A DNA stretch of 31,820 bases. Source: a virus. The position numbers and the translations under genes were made by a program. The notes under the pieces are model-generated. The model had not been told where the DNA came from. It searched no databases and saw nothing but the letters and a program-made list of their open reading frames with translations. The DNA lies in the IMG/VR virus record IMGVR_UViG_3300046532_001206, positions 1-31,820 of that record, one strand, 5' to 3'. Below, piece by piece: positions 5,394 through 13,022 of this stretch (within the stretch, counting starts at the first letter, position 1; every line of letters starts with the position of its first letter).

Positions 5394-5409
5394 AATAGGG
5401 GAGTGAAAG

Positions 5410-5631
5410 ATGATTCAAGGGAGAGAACCAAGGAGACATCGGAACTTTATTTATGTGATAGAGGAAAAGGTAAAAGGTGAGTGGGTGGTGAAATGGAACT
5501 GTGGGGTCTTTATGAATTATGAAATAGGGGAGACCTCTATGAAAGAACGAGAGACGTATATAAAGAATCCTAAGAACTACAGGCTAACTATGTATATCAG
5601 CGAGAAGCCACTAGAAGGAGGGTTTTGGTAA
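5410..5631 (+). CDS. Hypothetical protein, 73 aa
   Basis: First rightward gene; ATG with GGGGAG 6 bases upstream. Basic N-terminus (MIQGREPRRHRNFIYVIEEK), then short beta-like segments with Trp (EWVVKWNCGVFMNYEIGE). Overall charged and soluble. No family recognised. Its position next to the control region suggests early expression, possibly a small regulator. Confidence 0.65.
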   Translation: MIQGREPRRHRNFIYVIEEKVKGEWVVKWNCGVFMNYEIGETSMKERETYIKNPKNYRLTMYISEKPLEGGFW

Positions 5632-5634
5632 TAC

Positions 5635-5976
5635 ATGTTTAACAAATTTCAATTAGGTACACATCCAGCTACTTTTTTATCTAAAAATAAATTAAACAGC
5701 TCCGCAGCACTGGTGTTGCTCAAGATGATGTATCACATTAATAGAATAAATATGGTAGTAGGGACTCCTAAAGAAATAGCTAAAACAGTTGGGGTAACAA
5801 TAGGGGACTTTACAATAGGCGTTCGTGCCTTGAAGAAATGTGATTTGATTCGTAAATACACTAAAAAGGAGTATATGCTTAATCCAGATGTTATGTTTAA
5901 TGGAGATGACAGGCGGTATTTTATAGTTAAGCATATGTGGGATACACAAACTACTAAAGGACTTAGAACTAAATGA
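5635..5976 (+). CDS. RepL-like winged-helix protein (putative replication initiator or regulator)
   Basis: 113 residues. TPKEIAKTVGVTIGDFTIGV (about residues 44-63) is a helix-turn-helix, followed by RALKKCDLIRKYTK and the wing with YMLNPDVMFNGDDRR (about 80-94). The order helix-turn-helix, 'L..CDLI.K', then 'MLNP....GDD' closely resembles the end of RepL initiators of Firmicute rolling-circle plasmids. In this setting it could bind the nearby 5275-5351 repeats to start replication or control divergent transcription. It lacks the long N-terminal part of plasmid RepL. The stop overlaps the next start (ATGA). Confidence 0.7.
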   Translation: MFNKFQLGTHPATFLSKNKLNSSAALVLLKMMYHINRINMVVGTPKEIAKTVGVTIGDFTIGVRALKKCDLIRKYTKKEYMLNPDVMFNGDDRRYFIVKHMWDTQTTKGLRTK

Positions 5977-7586
5977 AAACATTCAGCCTTGTTTTGGTGG
6001 CACCTTCACATTATGACGATGACGGATATGTAATTCAGTGGTTTAGGTCTTGGCTGCCGGCAAATTCACTAGCTTGTCTTTATGGTTTAGCTACTGAATG
6101 TAAAAAGACTAGGGTATTAGGTAAAAATGTCAAAATAGACCTTCATGTATTTGACGAAACAAATACACACATTAATACAGATAAAATTGCTTCTTTAATA
6201 AAAAGTGCAGATGACGGAATGCTTATGCTTGTTGGTGTACAATCAAGTCAATTTCCCCGTGCATTAGATATTGCTACACCATTACGAGCAATGGGTATTA
6301 AAGTTGCTATGGGAGGTTTTCATATATCAGGAGTGTTGGCAATGATTAAAGAGCCTGATGCTTACATGCAAAAGGCTTTAGACATTGGTGTTTCAATGTT
6401 TTCAGGAGAAGTTGAAGACAGACTTGGACAAGTTTTAATTGATGCGGCTAATAACGAACTTAAACCAATTTACAACTTTTTAGATGATTTACCTGATATT
6501 AGTAATACTGCAATGCCATTTATTCCGGCAGATAGAGTTCGTCTGACGGCAGGTTTAACAGCTAGTTTTGATGCTGGACGTGGTTGCCCTTTTACTTGTT
6601 CGTTCTGCACGATTATAAATGTTCAAGGACATACATCAAGAAACAGGTCAGTTGAAAGTATTGAGCGCATAATCCGCTTTAACGTTAAACAGGGCTTACA
6701 TTTATTTTTTATTTCTGATGATGATTTTGCACGAAATAAGAATTGGGAAAGCATTTTAGATATGTTTATTGAGTTGCGTGAAGTTCATAAATTAAAAATC
6801 GAGTTTTCTTTTATGATTGATACTCTTGCCTATAAGTTGCCAGGGTTTATTGAAAAATCAAGACGCGCAGGTGTTACACAGGTTTTTATTGGTTTAGAAA
6901 ATATTAATTCTGATGCTCTTTTAAGTGTCGATAAGCGGCAAAATAAAATTTCTGATTACCGTAAAATGTTGCTTGCTTTAGATGAGGCTGGAATTATAAC
7001 CTCTTGCGGGTATATTTTAGGTTTCCCTAATGATACTCAAGAATCAATCTTGCGCGACATTGAAATTATTAAAAAAGAACTTCCTATGGATCTAATATCG
7101 TTTCTTTGTCTTACGCCTCTTCCTGGTTCAAAAGATCATGAGAAGTTATACACTGCTGGAGTTGCTATGGATGAAGATTTAAACATGTATGATTTAAATC
7201 ATGCAGTTACTGCACATCCTAAAATGTCAAAAGTAAATTGGGAAGAAACTTATTATAAAGCTTGGAATGCTTATTACACATATGAGCATACCAAAACTAC
7301 TTTAAAACGTATGATGGCAACTGGTACAAGTTCCAGTAAAGCACTAGACTTAGTTACCCTAATTACTATGTTTAAAGGTTGTATTGGTATTGAAAAGATT
7401 CATCCTACTAAAGGTGGGGTTTTCCGCCGTAAATCACGTAAAGATAGGCGACCTACTTTACCAATGGAATCGCCTCTTGTTTTCTATCCAAAATATTTTT
7501 CTGAAACTATTTGGAAACTTTGTCGTTGGATTGTAATTATTATAAGAATGCGCTTAATTAGTAGAAAAGTGTTAAATGACTCTTAA
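5973..7586 (+). CDS. B12-binding-domain radical SAM enzyme
   Basis: 537 residues. An N-terminal B12-binding-like Rossmann domain (about 1-150; MLVGVQSSQFPRAL, VAMGGFHISG) lacks DxHxxG, as in base-off/His-off members. The radical SAM core carries the 4Fe-4S motif CPFTCSFC (C205, C209, C212), the strand FISDDDFARN, FIGLEN and GYILGFPND. The C-terminal part (DLNHAVTAHPKMS; IHPTKGGVFRRKSRKDRR) matches a bacterial subfamily related in layout to hopanoid- and lipid-modifying enzymes. Likely chemistry is radical methylation or a carbon rearrangement; substrate unknown. Full length with all cluster cysteines, so probably active and needing host cobalamin and SAM. More CGC codons than its neighbours hints at acquisition from a bacterium. 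Translationally coupled to the RepL-like gene. Confidence 0.88.
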   Translation: MKTFSLVLVAPSHYDDDGYVIQWFRSWLPANSLACLYGLATECKKTRVLGKNVKIDLHVFDETNTHINTDKIASLIKSADDGMLMLVGVQSSQFPRALDIATPLRAMGIKVAMGGFHISGVLAMIKEPDAYMQKALDIGVSMFSGEVEDRLGQVLIDAANNELKPIYNFLDDLPDISNTAMPFIPADRVRLTAGLTASFDAGRGCPFTCSFCTIINVQGHTSRNRSVESIERIIRFNVKQGLHLFFISDDDFARNKNWESILDMFIELREVHKLKIEFSFMIDTLAYKLPGFIEKSRRAGVTQVFIGLENINSDALLSVDKRQNKISDYRKMLLALDEAGIITSCGYILGFPNDTQESILRDIEIIKKELPMDLISFLCLTPLPGSKDHEKLYTAGVAMDEDLNMYDLNHAVTAHPKMSKVNWEETYYKAWNAYYTYEHTKTTLKRMMATGTSSSKALDLVTLITMFKGCIGIEKIHPTKGGVFRRKSRKDRRPTLPMESPLVFYPKYFSETIWKLCRWIVIIIRMRLISRKVLNDS

Positions 7587-7755
7587 GACATATTTAACTG
7601 GATTGTGGCCTTTGTTTGTTATGTTACTAGTAACAAGTGTTATTAGATCTCCTTCAGCGCATCACGTTTATCAAGCTAAGTTACGAAAAACGCAAAAAAG
7701 AAAAAATCATTTAATGTACCTTCAGCTTACGCGATGGAAAAAAGAGAAGAAATAA
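7576..7755 (+). CDS. 59-residue membrane protein
   Basis: ATG 7576 overlaps the end of the radical SAM gene by 11 bases. One membrane segment (YLTGLWPLFVMLLVTSVI, about residues 5-22) is followed by a strongly basic tail (RKTQKRKNH, RWKKEKK), giving an N-out/C-in or membrane-tethered nucleic-acid-binding shape. Sandwiched between two enzyme genes; function unknown. Confidence 0.6.
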   Translation: MTLKTYLTGLWPLFVMLLVTSVIRSPSAHHVYQAKLRKTQKRKNHLMYLQLTRWKKEKK

Positions 7756-7756
7756 A

Positions 7757-8527
7757 ATGCTTAATGATAAGATCATACTTGTAGATGACCAAGAAATAAT
7801 TTTAGGATCTATTGATAACAAAAAACATTCTGTTTTACGAGACTTTGATAGTCTTTGGGACTCAGTTGTAAAACAGGAAAAAATCAGCCGAGGTAATACC
7901 AAAGCAGCAAGCAGTATGACTAGAAAACAAAAAGCAGCATGGTTACAGCAGTATGCTCCTAAAATTTGGCAAAAATTAACGGGTAAACGGGAAGAAAGAG
8001 CTGATTGGGGAGGAAAAACTCAGGAACTTGGGTATATTTTTCATACCAATCGTAACCACATAGCTACTTGGTATGGTCCTGTAGATGTATCAACTAATCT
8101 AGATGAAGAACAAGCATTTGGTTGTGTTGAATACGCGTATACAGATTTAAGGCACGAAGCTCAGGAAATGCCTGTTTTATTTCAAAACATTGCTAGAGAT
8201 ATAGAAAACCAGTTAGTGTTTTCTAATAACTATTTTAATAGTTTATTAGTTAATTTATATACTAATAAGGGTCTAGACCTTCACTCAGATGATGAAGCTG
8301 TTTTCACGGAAAATAACGGAATTGTAGGGGCTGTAGCAACTATCAGTTTAGGAGAAACAACAGTTGCTACTATAGCTAGGAATGATCGTAGTAAATATTT
8401 TAAGATTAAACTAACAGATAGAAGTTGTTACGTAATGCCTGAAGGTGACTTCCAGAATAAATACAAGCATTCAGTAAGTGCGCCATTAGGACGTAGAATA
8501 AGTTTAACATTTAGACATATACCTTGA
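7757..8527 (+). CDS. AlkB-like 2-oxoglutarate/Fe(II) oxygenase
   Basis: 256 residues. The C-terminal half has NLYTNKGLDLHSDDE (iron ligands H176 and D178), ATISLGE, a third ligand H238 in YKHSV, and RRISLTFR (R247 and R253, 2-oxoglutarate binding), the pattern of the AlkB family including viral members. These enzymes oxidatively remove methyl groups from DNA or RNA bases, or hydroxylate other substrates. The first ~115 residues are basic and not recognised. Likely roles are repair of alkylated phage nucleic acid, protection against host base marking, or work with the adjacent radical SAM enzyme. Starts one base after the previous stop. Confidence 0.85.
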   Translation: MLNDKIILVDDQEIILGSIDNKKHSVLRDFDSLWDSVVKQEKISRGNTKAASSMTRKQKAAWLQQYAPKIWQKLTGKREERADWGGKTQELGYIFHTNRNHIATWYGPVDVSTNLDEEQAFGCVEYAYTDLRHEAQEMPVLFQNIARDIENQLVFSNNYFNSLLVNLYTNKGLDLHSDDEAVFTENNGIVGAVATISLGETTVATIARNDRSKYFKIKLTDRSCYVMPEGDFQNKYKHSVSAPLGRRISLTFRHIP

Positions 8528-8862
8528 TGAGTAAATACATTAATACATATTGTGAAATAGAAGATGATGAGCCGTCTCGTATAGATGAGTTGTCTCGTAC
8601 CGGGCAAGCACTACTTTTACCACTTATGGTATTAGCTAATAAAGACAATGAGATAGACAAACATAAGTTTATTAGGACAGTAAAGTGGATAACAGACTAC
8701 CGTACTTGGGAGAAGTACTGGGTAGAATTAGTAGAAAAAAATTTCATAGTAAGATTAGATGACCACAAGTGGATGGTATCTCCGCATGAGTGTTACGCGG
8801 AAGACTCATCACATAATGCGTTAATTATTAAATGGAACGAGGCTAATAATGCAATTAACTAA
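8527..8862 (+). CDS. Putative winged-helix protein, possibly a second RepL-like protein
   Basis: 111 residues from ATG 8527, overlapping the oxygenase stop (TGATG). Residues 27-95 (ALLLPLMVLANKDNEIDKHK ... WEKYWVELVEKNFIVRLDD ... KWMVSPHECYA) have the helix, 'L...NFI', wing and 'M.SP.E.Y' order also seen in the RepL-like product of 5635, ending with a similar KW motif. Similarity is by pattern only and weak. Placed just before the packaging genes; could be a regulator. Confidence 0.55.
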   Translation: MSKYINTYCEIEDDEPSRIDELSRTGQALLLPLMVLANKDNEIDKHKFIRTVKWITDYRTWEKYWVELVEKNFIVRLDDHKWMVSPHECYAEDSSHNALIIKWNEANNAIN

Positions 8863-9613
8863 TTTAGCAGATGTAGATACTAATTTAGAAACAACAGATC
8901 ATTTAACTAAAGGTATGTTAGAAGGGGCCCTTCCGGATAAGCGCTTCCGTAAGCATATAACTGATGCTGTTGTAGAAGTTATTAATTCAGAGCCTGATTC
9001 AGAGTTAAGACGAGTATTTCGGGATAATACATTAACGTATGCTGCAGTGTTGTCTACCGGTAAATACTCATTAGCAGCTTATGTAAATGCTGTTAAGTTT
9101 GTGTCCCTTAAGTTAATGGGAGATAAGTCATCTACTGCGTATAGTAAAGTATTCCCGGATCGATATCAGAATTTAATAGATAAAGGGGCTTCTGGATCCT
9201 ATATAGCTAGTTTTGCAGATAACTATAGTAAAACAGGGCTCATAACTAAGATCATGGAACAAACTATGGTGCCTACGCATATATTAAATGCGGGAGTGTA
9301 TCAGGAAGCTATCAACGTACAAGCAGAGCTGATGCACACAGCTAAATCAGAGCTAGTAAGGCAGAAAGCTGCAGAAAGTTTAATTAGCAACCTAGCAGCT
9401 CCTGCTGTCGCTAAACTAGATATTGATATTAACTACAGTAATGACATAGTAGAGGATCTACGTGCAACTACTAAAGCACTTGCACAGCAACAACTAAAGA
9501 TGATCTTAAATGGGCAATCCAGTGCTAAGGAGATAGCACATAGTGAAATATTAGCTCGGAAGGTGAATACGCCGCCTGTTGAAACAACTTATGAGGTCAT
9601 TGATGAAAAATAA
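8849..9613 (+). CDS. Probable small terminase subunit
   Basis: 254 residues. Almost wholly alpha-helical; an N-terminal acidic region, a helical middle (DKRFRKHITDAVVEVINSE; SLAAYVNAVKFVSLKLM) and a helical C-terminal part with AKSELVRQKAAESLISNL and QQQLKMILNG. I infer the small terminase from size, helicity and its place two genes before the large subunit; no catalytic motif is expected. It would bind phage DNA and load it onto the motor. Overlaps both neighbours, which supports coupling. Confidence 0.6.
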   Translation: MQLTNLADVDTNLETTDHLTKGMLEGALPDKRFRKHITDAVVEVINSEPDSELRRVFRDNTLTYAAVLSTGKYSLAAYVNAVKFVSLKLMGDKSSTAYSKVFPDRYQNLIDKGASGSYIASFADNYSKTGLITKIMEQTMVPTHILNAGVYQEAINVQAELMHTAKSELVRQKAAESLISNLAAPAVAKLDIDINYSNDIVEDLRATTKALAQQQLKMILNGQSSAKEIAHSEILARKVNTPPVETTYEVIDEK

Positions 9614-10040
9614 CGTTTCAGAAATACTTAAAGTACTTCCACATAAATATCCGTTTCTTATGGTAGATAAGGTTATAAGTAAAACTGATACAAATATAGT
9701 TACTTTAAAAAATGTATCACATAACGAGCCTTATTTTAGTGGGCATTTTCCTAATTTTCCTATTATGCCAGGAGTACTTATATTAGAGGGGATGTTTCAA
9801 TCTGGAGGACTACTATTTGGTTGTGCTGATTTAGTTGAAGGACAATTAGCTTATGTAACTACAATAGATAAAGTTAAATTTATTAAACCTGCACTTCCTG
9901 GAGATCAAATAAAATTTGATATAAACATCACTACTAACTTATCCAAATATGCTAAATTTTCTGGTAAAGCATATGTTGATAACGTATTAATAACTCAAGC
10001 TACATGGACATCCGTTATAATAAATAACACAAAGGAATAA
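9603..10040 (+). CDS. fabZ-like: FabZ-type 3-hydroxyacyl-ACP dehydratase
   Basis: 145 residues, the usual FabZ length. ILKVLPHKYPFLMVDKV at the N-terminus, NEPYFSGHFPNFPIMPGVLI with catalytic H48, LEGMFQSGG with catalytic E62, and KVKFIKPALPGDQ all match FabZ. It should dehydrate 3-hydroxyacyl chains on an acyl carrier protein to trans-2-enoyl chains, acting as a hot-dog-fold dimer or hexamer in the cytoplasm. I use ATG 9603 with GAGGTCATTG upstream; longer in-frame starts extend into the small terminase gene. Odd placement: between two terminase subunits, 18.4 kb from the phage carrier protein and ketosynthase. Both catalytic residues are present, so activity is likely. Confidence 0.93.
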   Translation: MKNNVSEILKVLPHKYPFLMVDKVISKTDTNIVTLKNVSHNEPYFSGHFPNFPIMPGVLILEGMFQSGGLLFGCADLVEGQLAYVTTIDKVKFIKPALPGDQIKFDINITTNLSKYAKFSGKAYVDNVLITQATWTSVIINNTKE

Positions 10041-10041
10041 T

Positions 10042-10164
10042 ATGATTAAGCCAATAATTTTCAAATGGTTAATTTGGATGATAGCAATTAATACATTAAC
10101 TCTTCTAGCCAATAACTTTCTTATTACAATAATGATGGGTTGGTTCGATAGCCCATTTGGGTAA
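10042..10164 (+). CDS. 40-residue membrane peptide
   Basis: ATG 10042 just after the FabZ stop, with AAGGAA upstream. The sequence is one long hydrophobic stretch broken by a few polar residues (MIKPIIFKWLIWMIAINTLT, then NNFLITIMMGWF), so one or two short membrane segments. Unknown role; a pinholin-like or host-membrane function is possible. Confidence 0.55.
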   Translation: MIKPIIFKWLIWMIAINTLTLLANNFLITIMMGWFDSPFG

Positions 10165-10178
10165 ACGTGAGGTGAATA

Positions 10179-11777
10179 ATGTCCCTAGTTAAAAAAACAG
10201 TAGATGAATGGCTTAATGACATTGATTACAATGATGATCCTACTTACGTACCTAGTGAGTTTGCATTAGAGTTTGTGTCGTTTATTAAATTAGTTAATGG
10301 TGAAAAGGGGGAAGAGAACAAGACTCCGGTAATACATTACAAGATGATGGATAAAATAGCAGGTAAAAAAGAGAACACAGCTAACATGTGTGCTCGTGGT
10401 TTAGCTAAAACTACTATATTTGCTGAGTATTTGTTTTTGTATATAGCGGTTTACGGGTCAATTCCAGGATTTGGTAATGTAGACTATGCACTGTATGTAT
10501 CTGATAGTATTGAGAATGGTGTAAAGAAGATGCGTTTACGTATGGAACGCAGATGTGAAAATAGTGAGTTTTTAAAGAAGTACATTACTACTTCTAGATT
10601 TACAGACATTAGATGGTATTTTAAGAATGCTGAAGGTAAAGAGTTTGTTGTTACAGGACATGGTGCTAAAACAGGTGTTCGTGGTACGGTTGAATTAAAT
10701 ACGAGACCACAACTTGCTGTACTTGATGATCTACTAGGAGATGAAGATGCTAGGTCTGCAACTATTATCGAAAATGTGGAAAATACTGTTTACTCGGCCA
10801 TTGACTATGCGTTACATCCTAATAAGAGGAAAGTTATTTGGTCTGGAACTCCGTTTAATGCTAAAGATCCTTTATATAAGGCAATTGAATCGGGTGTCTG
10901 GTATGTTAATGTATATCCGGTTTGTGAGGCATTTCCGTGCTCTCGTGAAGAGTTTAAAGGCGCTTGGGAAGATAGGTTTAGTTTTGATTATGTAAATAAT
11001 CAGTATTTTAAATCTAAAGGTGCTGGTAAATTAGATTCATTTAATCAAGAGTTAATGTTACGTATTACGTCTCCTGAAGAAAGATTGATTAATGATTCAG
11101 ATATAATTTGGTATAAGCGTAGTAATGTACTACAAAATAAAGGTGCGTATAACTTTTATATTACTACTGATTTTGCTACTAGTGATAAGGAACACGCTGA
11201 TTTTAGTGTTATTAACGTATGGGCATACAATAATAATGGAGATTGGCTTTGGGTGGATGGGTTTTGTAAACGAACATTAATGGATAAGACTATTGATGAA
11301 TTATTTAGATTAGTTCAGGAATATCGACCACAGGAAGTAGGTATTGAAACTACCGGACAGCAAGGAGGGTTTATTAGTTGGATCCAAAATGAAATGGGAC
11401 AACGAAATAATTATTTTACTTTGTCTAAGGGAAGAAATAGTAATACAATAGGTATTAGGCCGACTAAAGATAAGATGAGTAGATTTCAACAGAATGCTAT
11501 TCCCTTATTTAAATCTAAAAAAATATGGTTGCCTGAAGAACTAAAAGACAGTGAAGAACTTGTAGAGTTGCTTTTTGAGTTATCTTTAGCTACTCTTAAG
11601 GGGTTTAAAAGTAAACACGATGATCAGATAGATACAATTACTATGCTAGCAGAATTAAATGCATGGAAACCAAGTGAAGTAGGGCCACAAACACAAGAAG
11701 ATGATGAATTAGAAAACTCAACTATGTGGGGTGATAGTACAACTAAGAAAGCAGGAGATAGCTCCTACTTTGTTTAA
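10179..11777 (+). CDS. Large terminase subunit (packaging ATPase/nuclease)
   Basis: 532 residues. The ATPase domain has Walker A ARGLAKTT (72-79), Walker B LAVLDD (179-184) and the coupling segment VIWSGTPF (about 219-226). The RNase H-like nuclease domain has D331 in ITTDFATSD, E390 in VGIETTGQQGG and D481/D482/D485 in HDDQIDT. The protein docks on the portal, pumps DNA into the capsid with ATP and cuts concatemers. Length and motif order are typical, all catalytic positions are present. GTGAGG lies upstream of the ATG. Followed by a terminator. Confidence 0.95.
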   Translation: MSLVKKTVDEWLNDIDYNDDPTYVPSEFALEFVSFIKLVNGEKGEENKTPVIHYKMMDKIAGKKENTANMCARGLAKTTIFAEYLFLYIAVYGSIPGFGNVDYALYVSDSIENGVKKMRLRMERRCENSEFLKKYITTSRFTDIRWYFKNAEGKEFVVTGHGAKTGVRGTVELNTRPQLAVLDDLLGDEDARSATIIENVENTVYSAIDYALHPNKRKVIWSGTPFNAKDPLYKAIESGVWYVNVYPVCEAFPCSREEFKGAWEDRFSFDYVNNQYFKSKGAGKLDSFNQELMLRITSPEERLINDSDIIWYKRSNVLQNKGAYNFYITTDFATSDKEHADFSVINVWAYNNNGDWLWVDGFCKRTLMDKTIDELFRLVQEYRPQEVGIETTGQQGGFISWIQNEMGQRNNYFTLSKGRNSNTIGIRPTKDKMSRFQQNAIPLFKSKKIWLPEELKDSEELVELLFELSLATLKGFKSKHDDQIDTITMLAELNAWKPSEVGPQTQEDDELENSTMWGDSTTKKAGDSSYFV

Positions 11778-11787
11778 GAACTCATGC

Positions 11788-11810
11788 CAACTCGTCTTCT
11801 CAACGAGTTG
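11788..11810. other. Hairpin downstream of the terminase gene
   Basis: CAACTCGT (11788-11795) pairs perfectly with ACGAGTTG (11803-11810) around a 7-base loop. No T-tract follows. It sits 13 bases before the terminator at 11823 and may protect the 3' end or be an RNase III site. Confidence 0.5.
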
Positions 11811-11822
11811 TTGTGCCTCCTG

Positions 11823-11862
11823 GGTAGGTAAGGGTTTCGGCACTCTTGCCTACCTCTTTTTT
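11823..11862 (+). terminator. Intrinsic terminator after the large terminase gene
   Basis: GGTAGGTAAG (11823-11832) pairs with CTTGCCTACC (11845-11854; one G-U) around a 12-base loop, followed by TCTTTTTT. It ends the FabZ/terminase operon, 45 bases past the stop. Confidence 0.9.
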
Positions 11863-11875
11863 AAAGGATATTAGT

Positions 11876-12556
11876 ATGAAAGTTTCTGAATATATTGATT
11901 ATTTGTCTACTGGAGAATGTAGTAAGCTTGCTATTGCTAGTGTTGGTGACATGTCAGCTAACCCAAGCCCAGCACCTTCTGCAGTACAAATAGTTAATCA
12001 AAATAAATTTATTAATTATGTAAATTTAGCTAATTTAGCTTTACATAAACGATTTCATTTAGTGATAAAAACATTAGAGATGGATAACCCACTAGACGGA
12101 GAAGAATTTACTTTACCTTCAGATTTTCTTGCTTCTATCTACGCATATTACGCTTCAGATTTTACAGAAATACCTATTAAAGATAATTCAGTAAAATTAG
12201 TACAAAAAATAGATCAACATGTATCTATTCTTATACCTGAACCATTTAAAGCAATTATTAAAGGTACAGATGCTGAAACACCTAAACGTACTCAAATTCT
12301 TTTAAAATACGCAGCAGCTCCTAAAAAAGCTAAGACAACTACTACAGATTTAAAAATTAATGAAGTATACACAGAAGCATTACTGAATTACTCGGCGTAT
12401 AAAGCACATGGGGCTATTAGCGGGGATATGAAAGATGAAAATAATACCTACTATCTACGATATGAAGCTAGTTGTAAACAGCTTATTAACTCAGGTATGT
12501 GGGGTAATAATGAAATTGAAGTTAATACTAAATTAGAAGATAACGGATTTGTATAA
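11876..12556 (+). CDS. Putative head-tail connector/adaptor protein
   Basis: 226 residues from ATG 11876, which has AAAGGA upstream; a longer in-frame start at 11846 overlaps the terminator and is unlikely. Segments EYIDYLSTGECSKLAIASVG, FINYVNLANLALHKRFHLV and a C-terminal ALLNYSAYKAHGAISGDMKD...YYLRYEASCKQLI resemble phage adaptor proteins that plug under the portal. Position at the start of the tail region agrees. Function by pattern, not certain. Confidence 0.65.
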   Translation: MKVSEYIDYLSTGECSKLAIASVGDMSANPSPAPSAVQIVNQNKFINYVNLANLALHKRFHLVIKTLEMDNPLDGEEFTLPSDFLASIYAYYASDFTEIPIKDNSVKLVQKIDQHVSILIPEPFKAIIKGTDAETPKRTQILLKYAAAPKKAKTTTTDLKINEVYTEALLNYSAYKAHGAISGDMKDENNTYYLRYEASCKQLINSGMWGNNEIEVNTKLEDNGFV

Positions 12557-12561
12557 TTAGT

Positions 12562-12589
12562 TTGACTTTATAAAGTATTAACGTATTCT
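12562..12589 (+). promoter_or_regulatory. Candidate promoter for the tail operon
   Basis: TTGACT (12562-12567), 16-base spacer, TATTCT (12584-12589), in the 88-base gap before 12645. The downstream ribosome site AGGAG at 12634-12638 can pair with CTCC at 12628-12631 in a small triloop hairpin. Confidence 0.4.
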
Positions 12590-12644
12590 AAAATAGCAAA
12601 TGCTGCATAGCCAATGCTGAGAAAAACCTCCTTAGGAGTTAAAA

Positions 12645-13022
12645 ATGGCTTACTACGAAACTATTAATTTAGTTGCTGGTGATGATAAACCAGAGATAAA
12701 CCTTACCTTAAAAGATTCCAACACCGCTTTAGCCGGTCTTACACTAGACCCAGATGACTCAAGTACCTGGGCTATAATCGATATTAGCGATCCCGCTGTT
12801 ACGGTAAAATTTAAAGCTTTAGGTAGTTCAACTATTTTAGATACGATGACTTGTACAAAGATTGCTCCATATACAAATGGAAAATGCTTTATGACATGGA
12901 ATCTAACTACTCTAGATGTTGCTGCTGGTACTTACGAAGGTGAAATTGCACTAACGTATGCCGATACACGAGTCCAAACTCTATTTGATAAACTTAAGTT
13001 TAAAGTAAGAAAGGACTTCTGA
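12645..13022 (+). CDS. BppU-type N-terminal-domain tail/baseplate protein
   Basis: 125 residues. The core KPEINLTLKDSNTALAGLTL, TVKFKALGSSTILDTMTC, CFMTWNLTTLDVAAGTYEGE and ALTYADTRVQT is the beta-sandwich pattern I know from the BppU N-terminal domain, which attaches receptor-binding proteins to tails. Only this domain is present, so it probably forms a collar or adaptor for the fibres encoded downstream. Start has AGGAG. Stop overlaps the next start. Confidence 0.75.
   Translation: MAYYETINLVAGDDKPEINLTLKDSNTALAGLTLDPDDSSTWAIIDISDPAVTVKFKALGSSTILDTMTCTKIAPYTNGKCFMTWNLTTLDVAAGTYEGEIALTYADTRVQTLFDKLKFKVRKDF

Larger units (their letters stand above)
4938..5409. other. Non-coding divergent control region, possible replication origin
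   Basis: 472 bases with no convincing gene, between leftward (4937) and rightward (5410) transcription. It contains tandem hairpins at 4957-4991, a structured block at 5033-5121, a candidate promoter at 5122-5150, an AT-rich tract at about 5141-5165, GC-rich hairpins at 5191-5225, 30-32 bp repeats at 5275-5351 and a second candidate promoter with a palindrome at 5345-5393. Direct repeats beside an AT-rich tract and a nearby RepL-like gene are what a plasmid-style origin looks like; promoter/operator function alone is also possible. Confidence 0.6.

Noticed and set aside
5692-5982. 96-codon minus-strand ORF
   Set aside because: Antisense to the RepL-like gene, which has a convincing helix-turn-helix.
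12626-12640. Ribosome-site hairpin CTCC-TTA-GGAG as a translational switch
   Set aside because: Only a 4-bp stem with a triloop; a chance match cannot be excluded, so it is noted with the promoter only.
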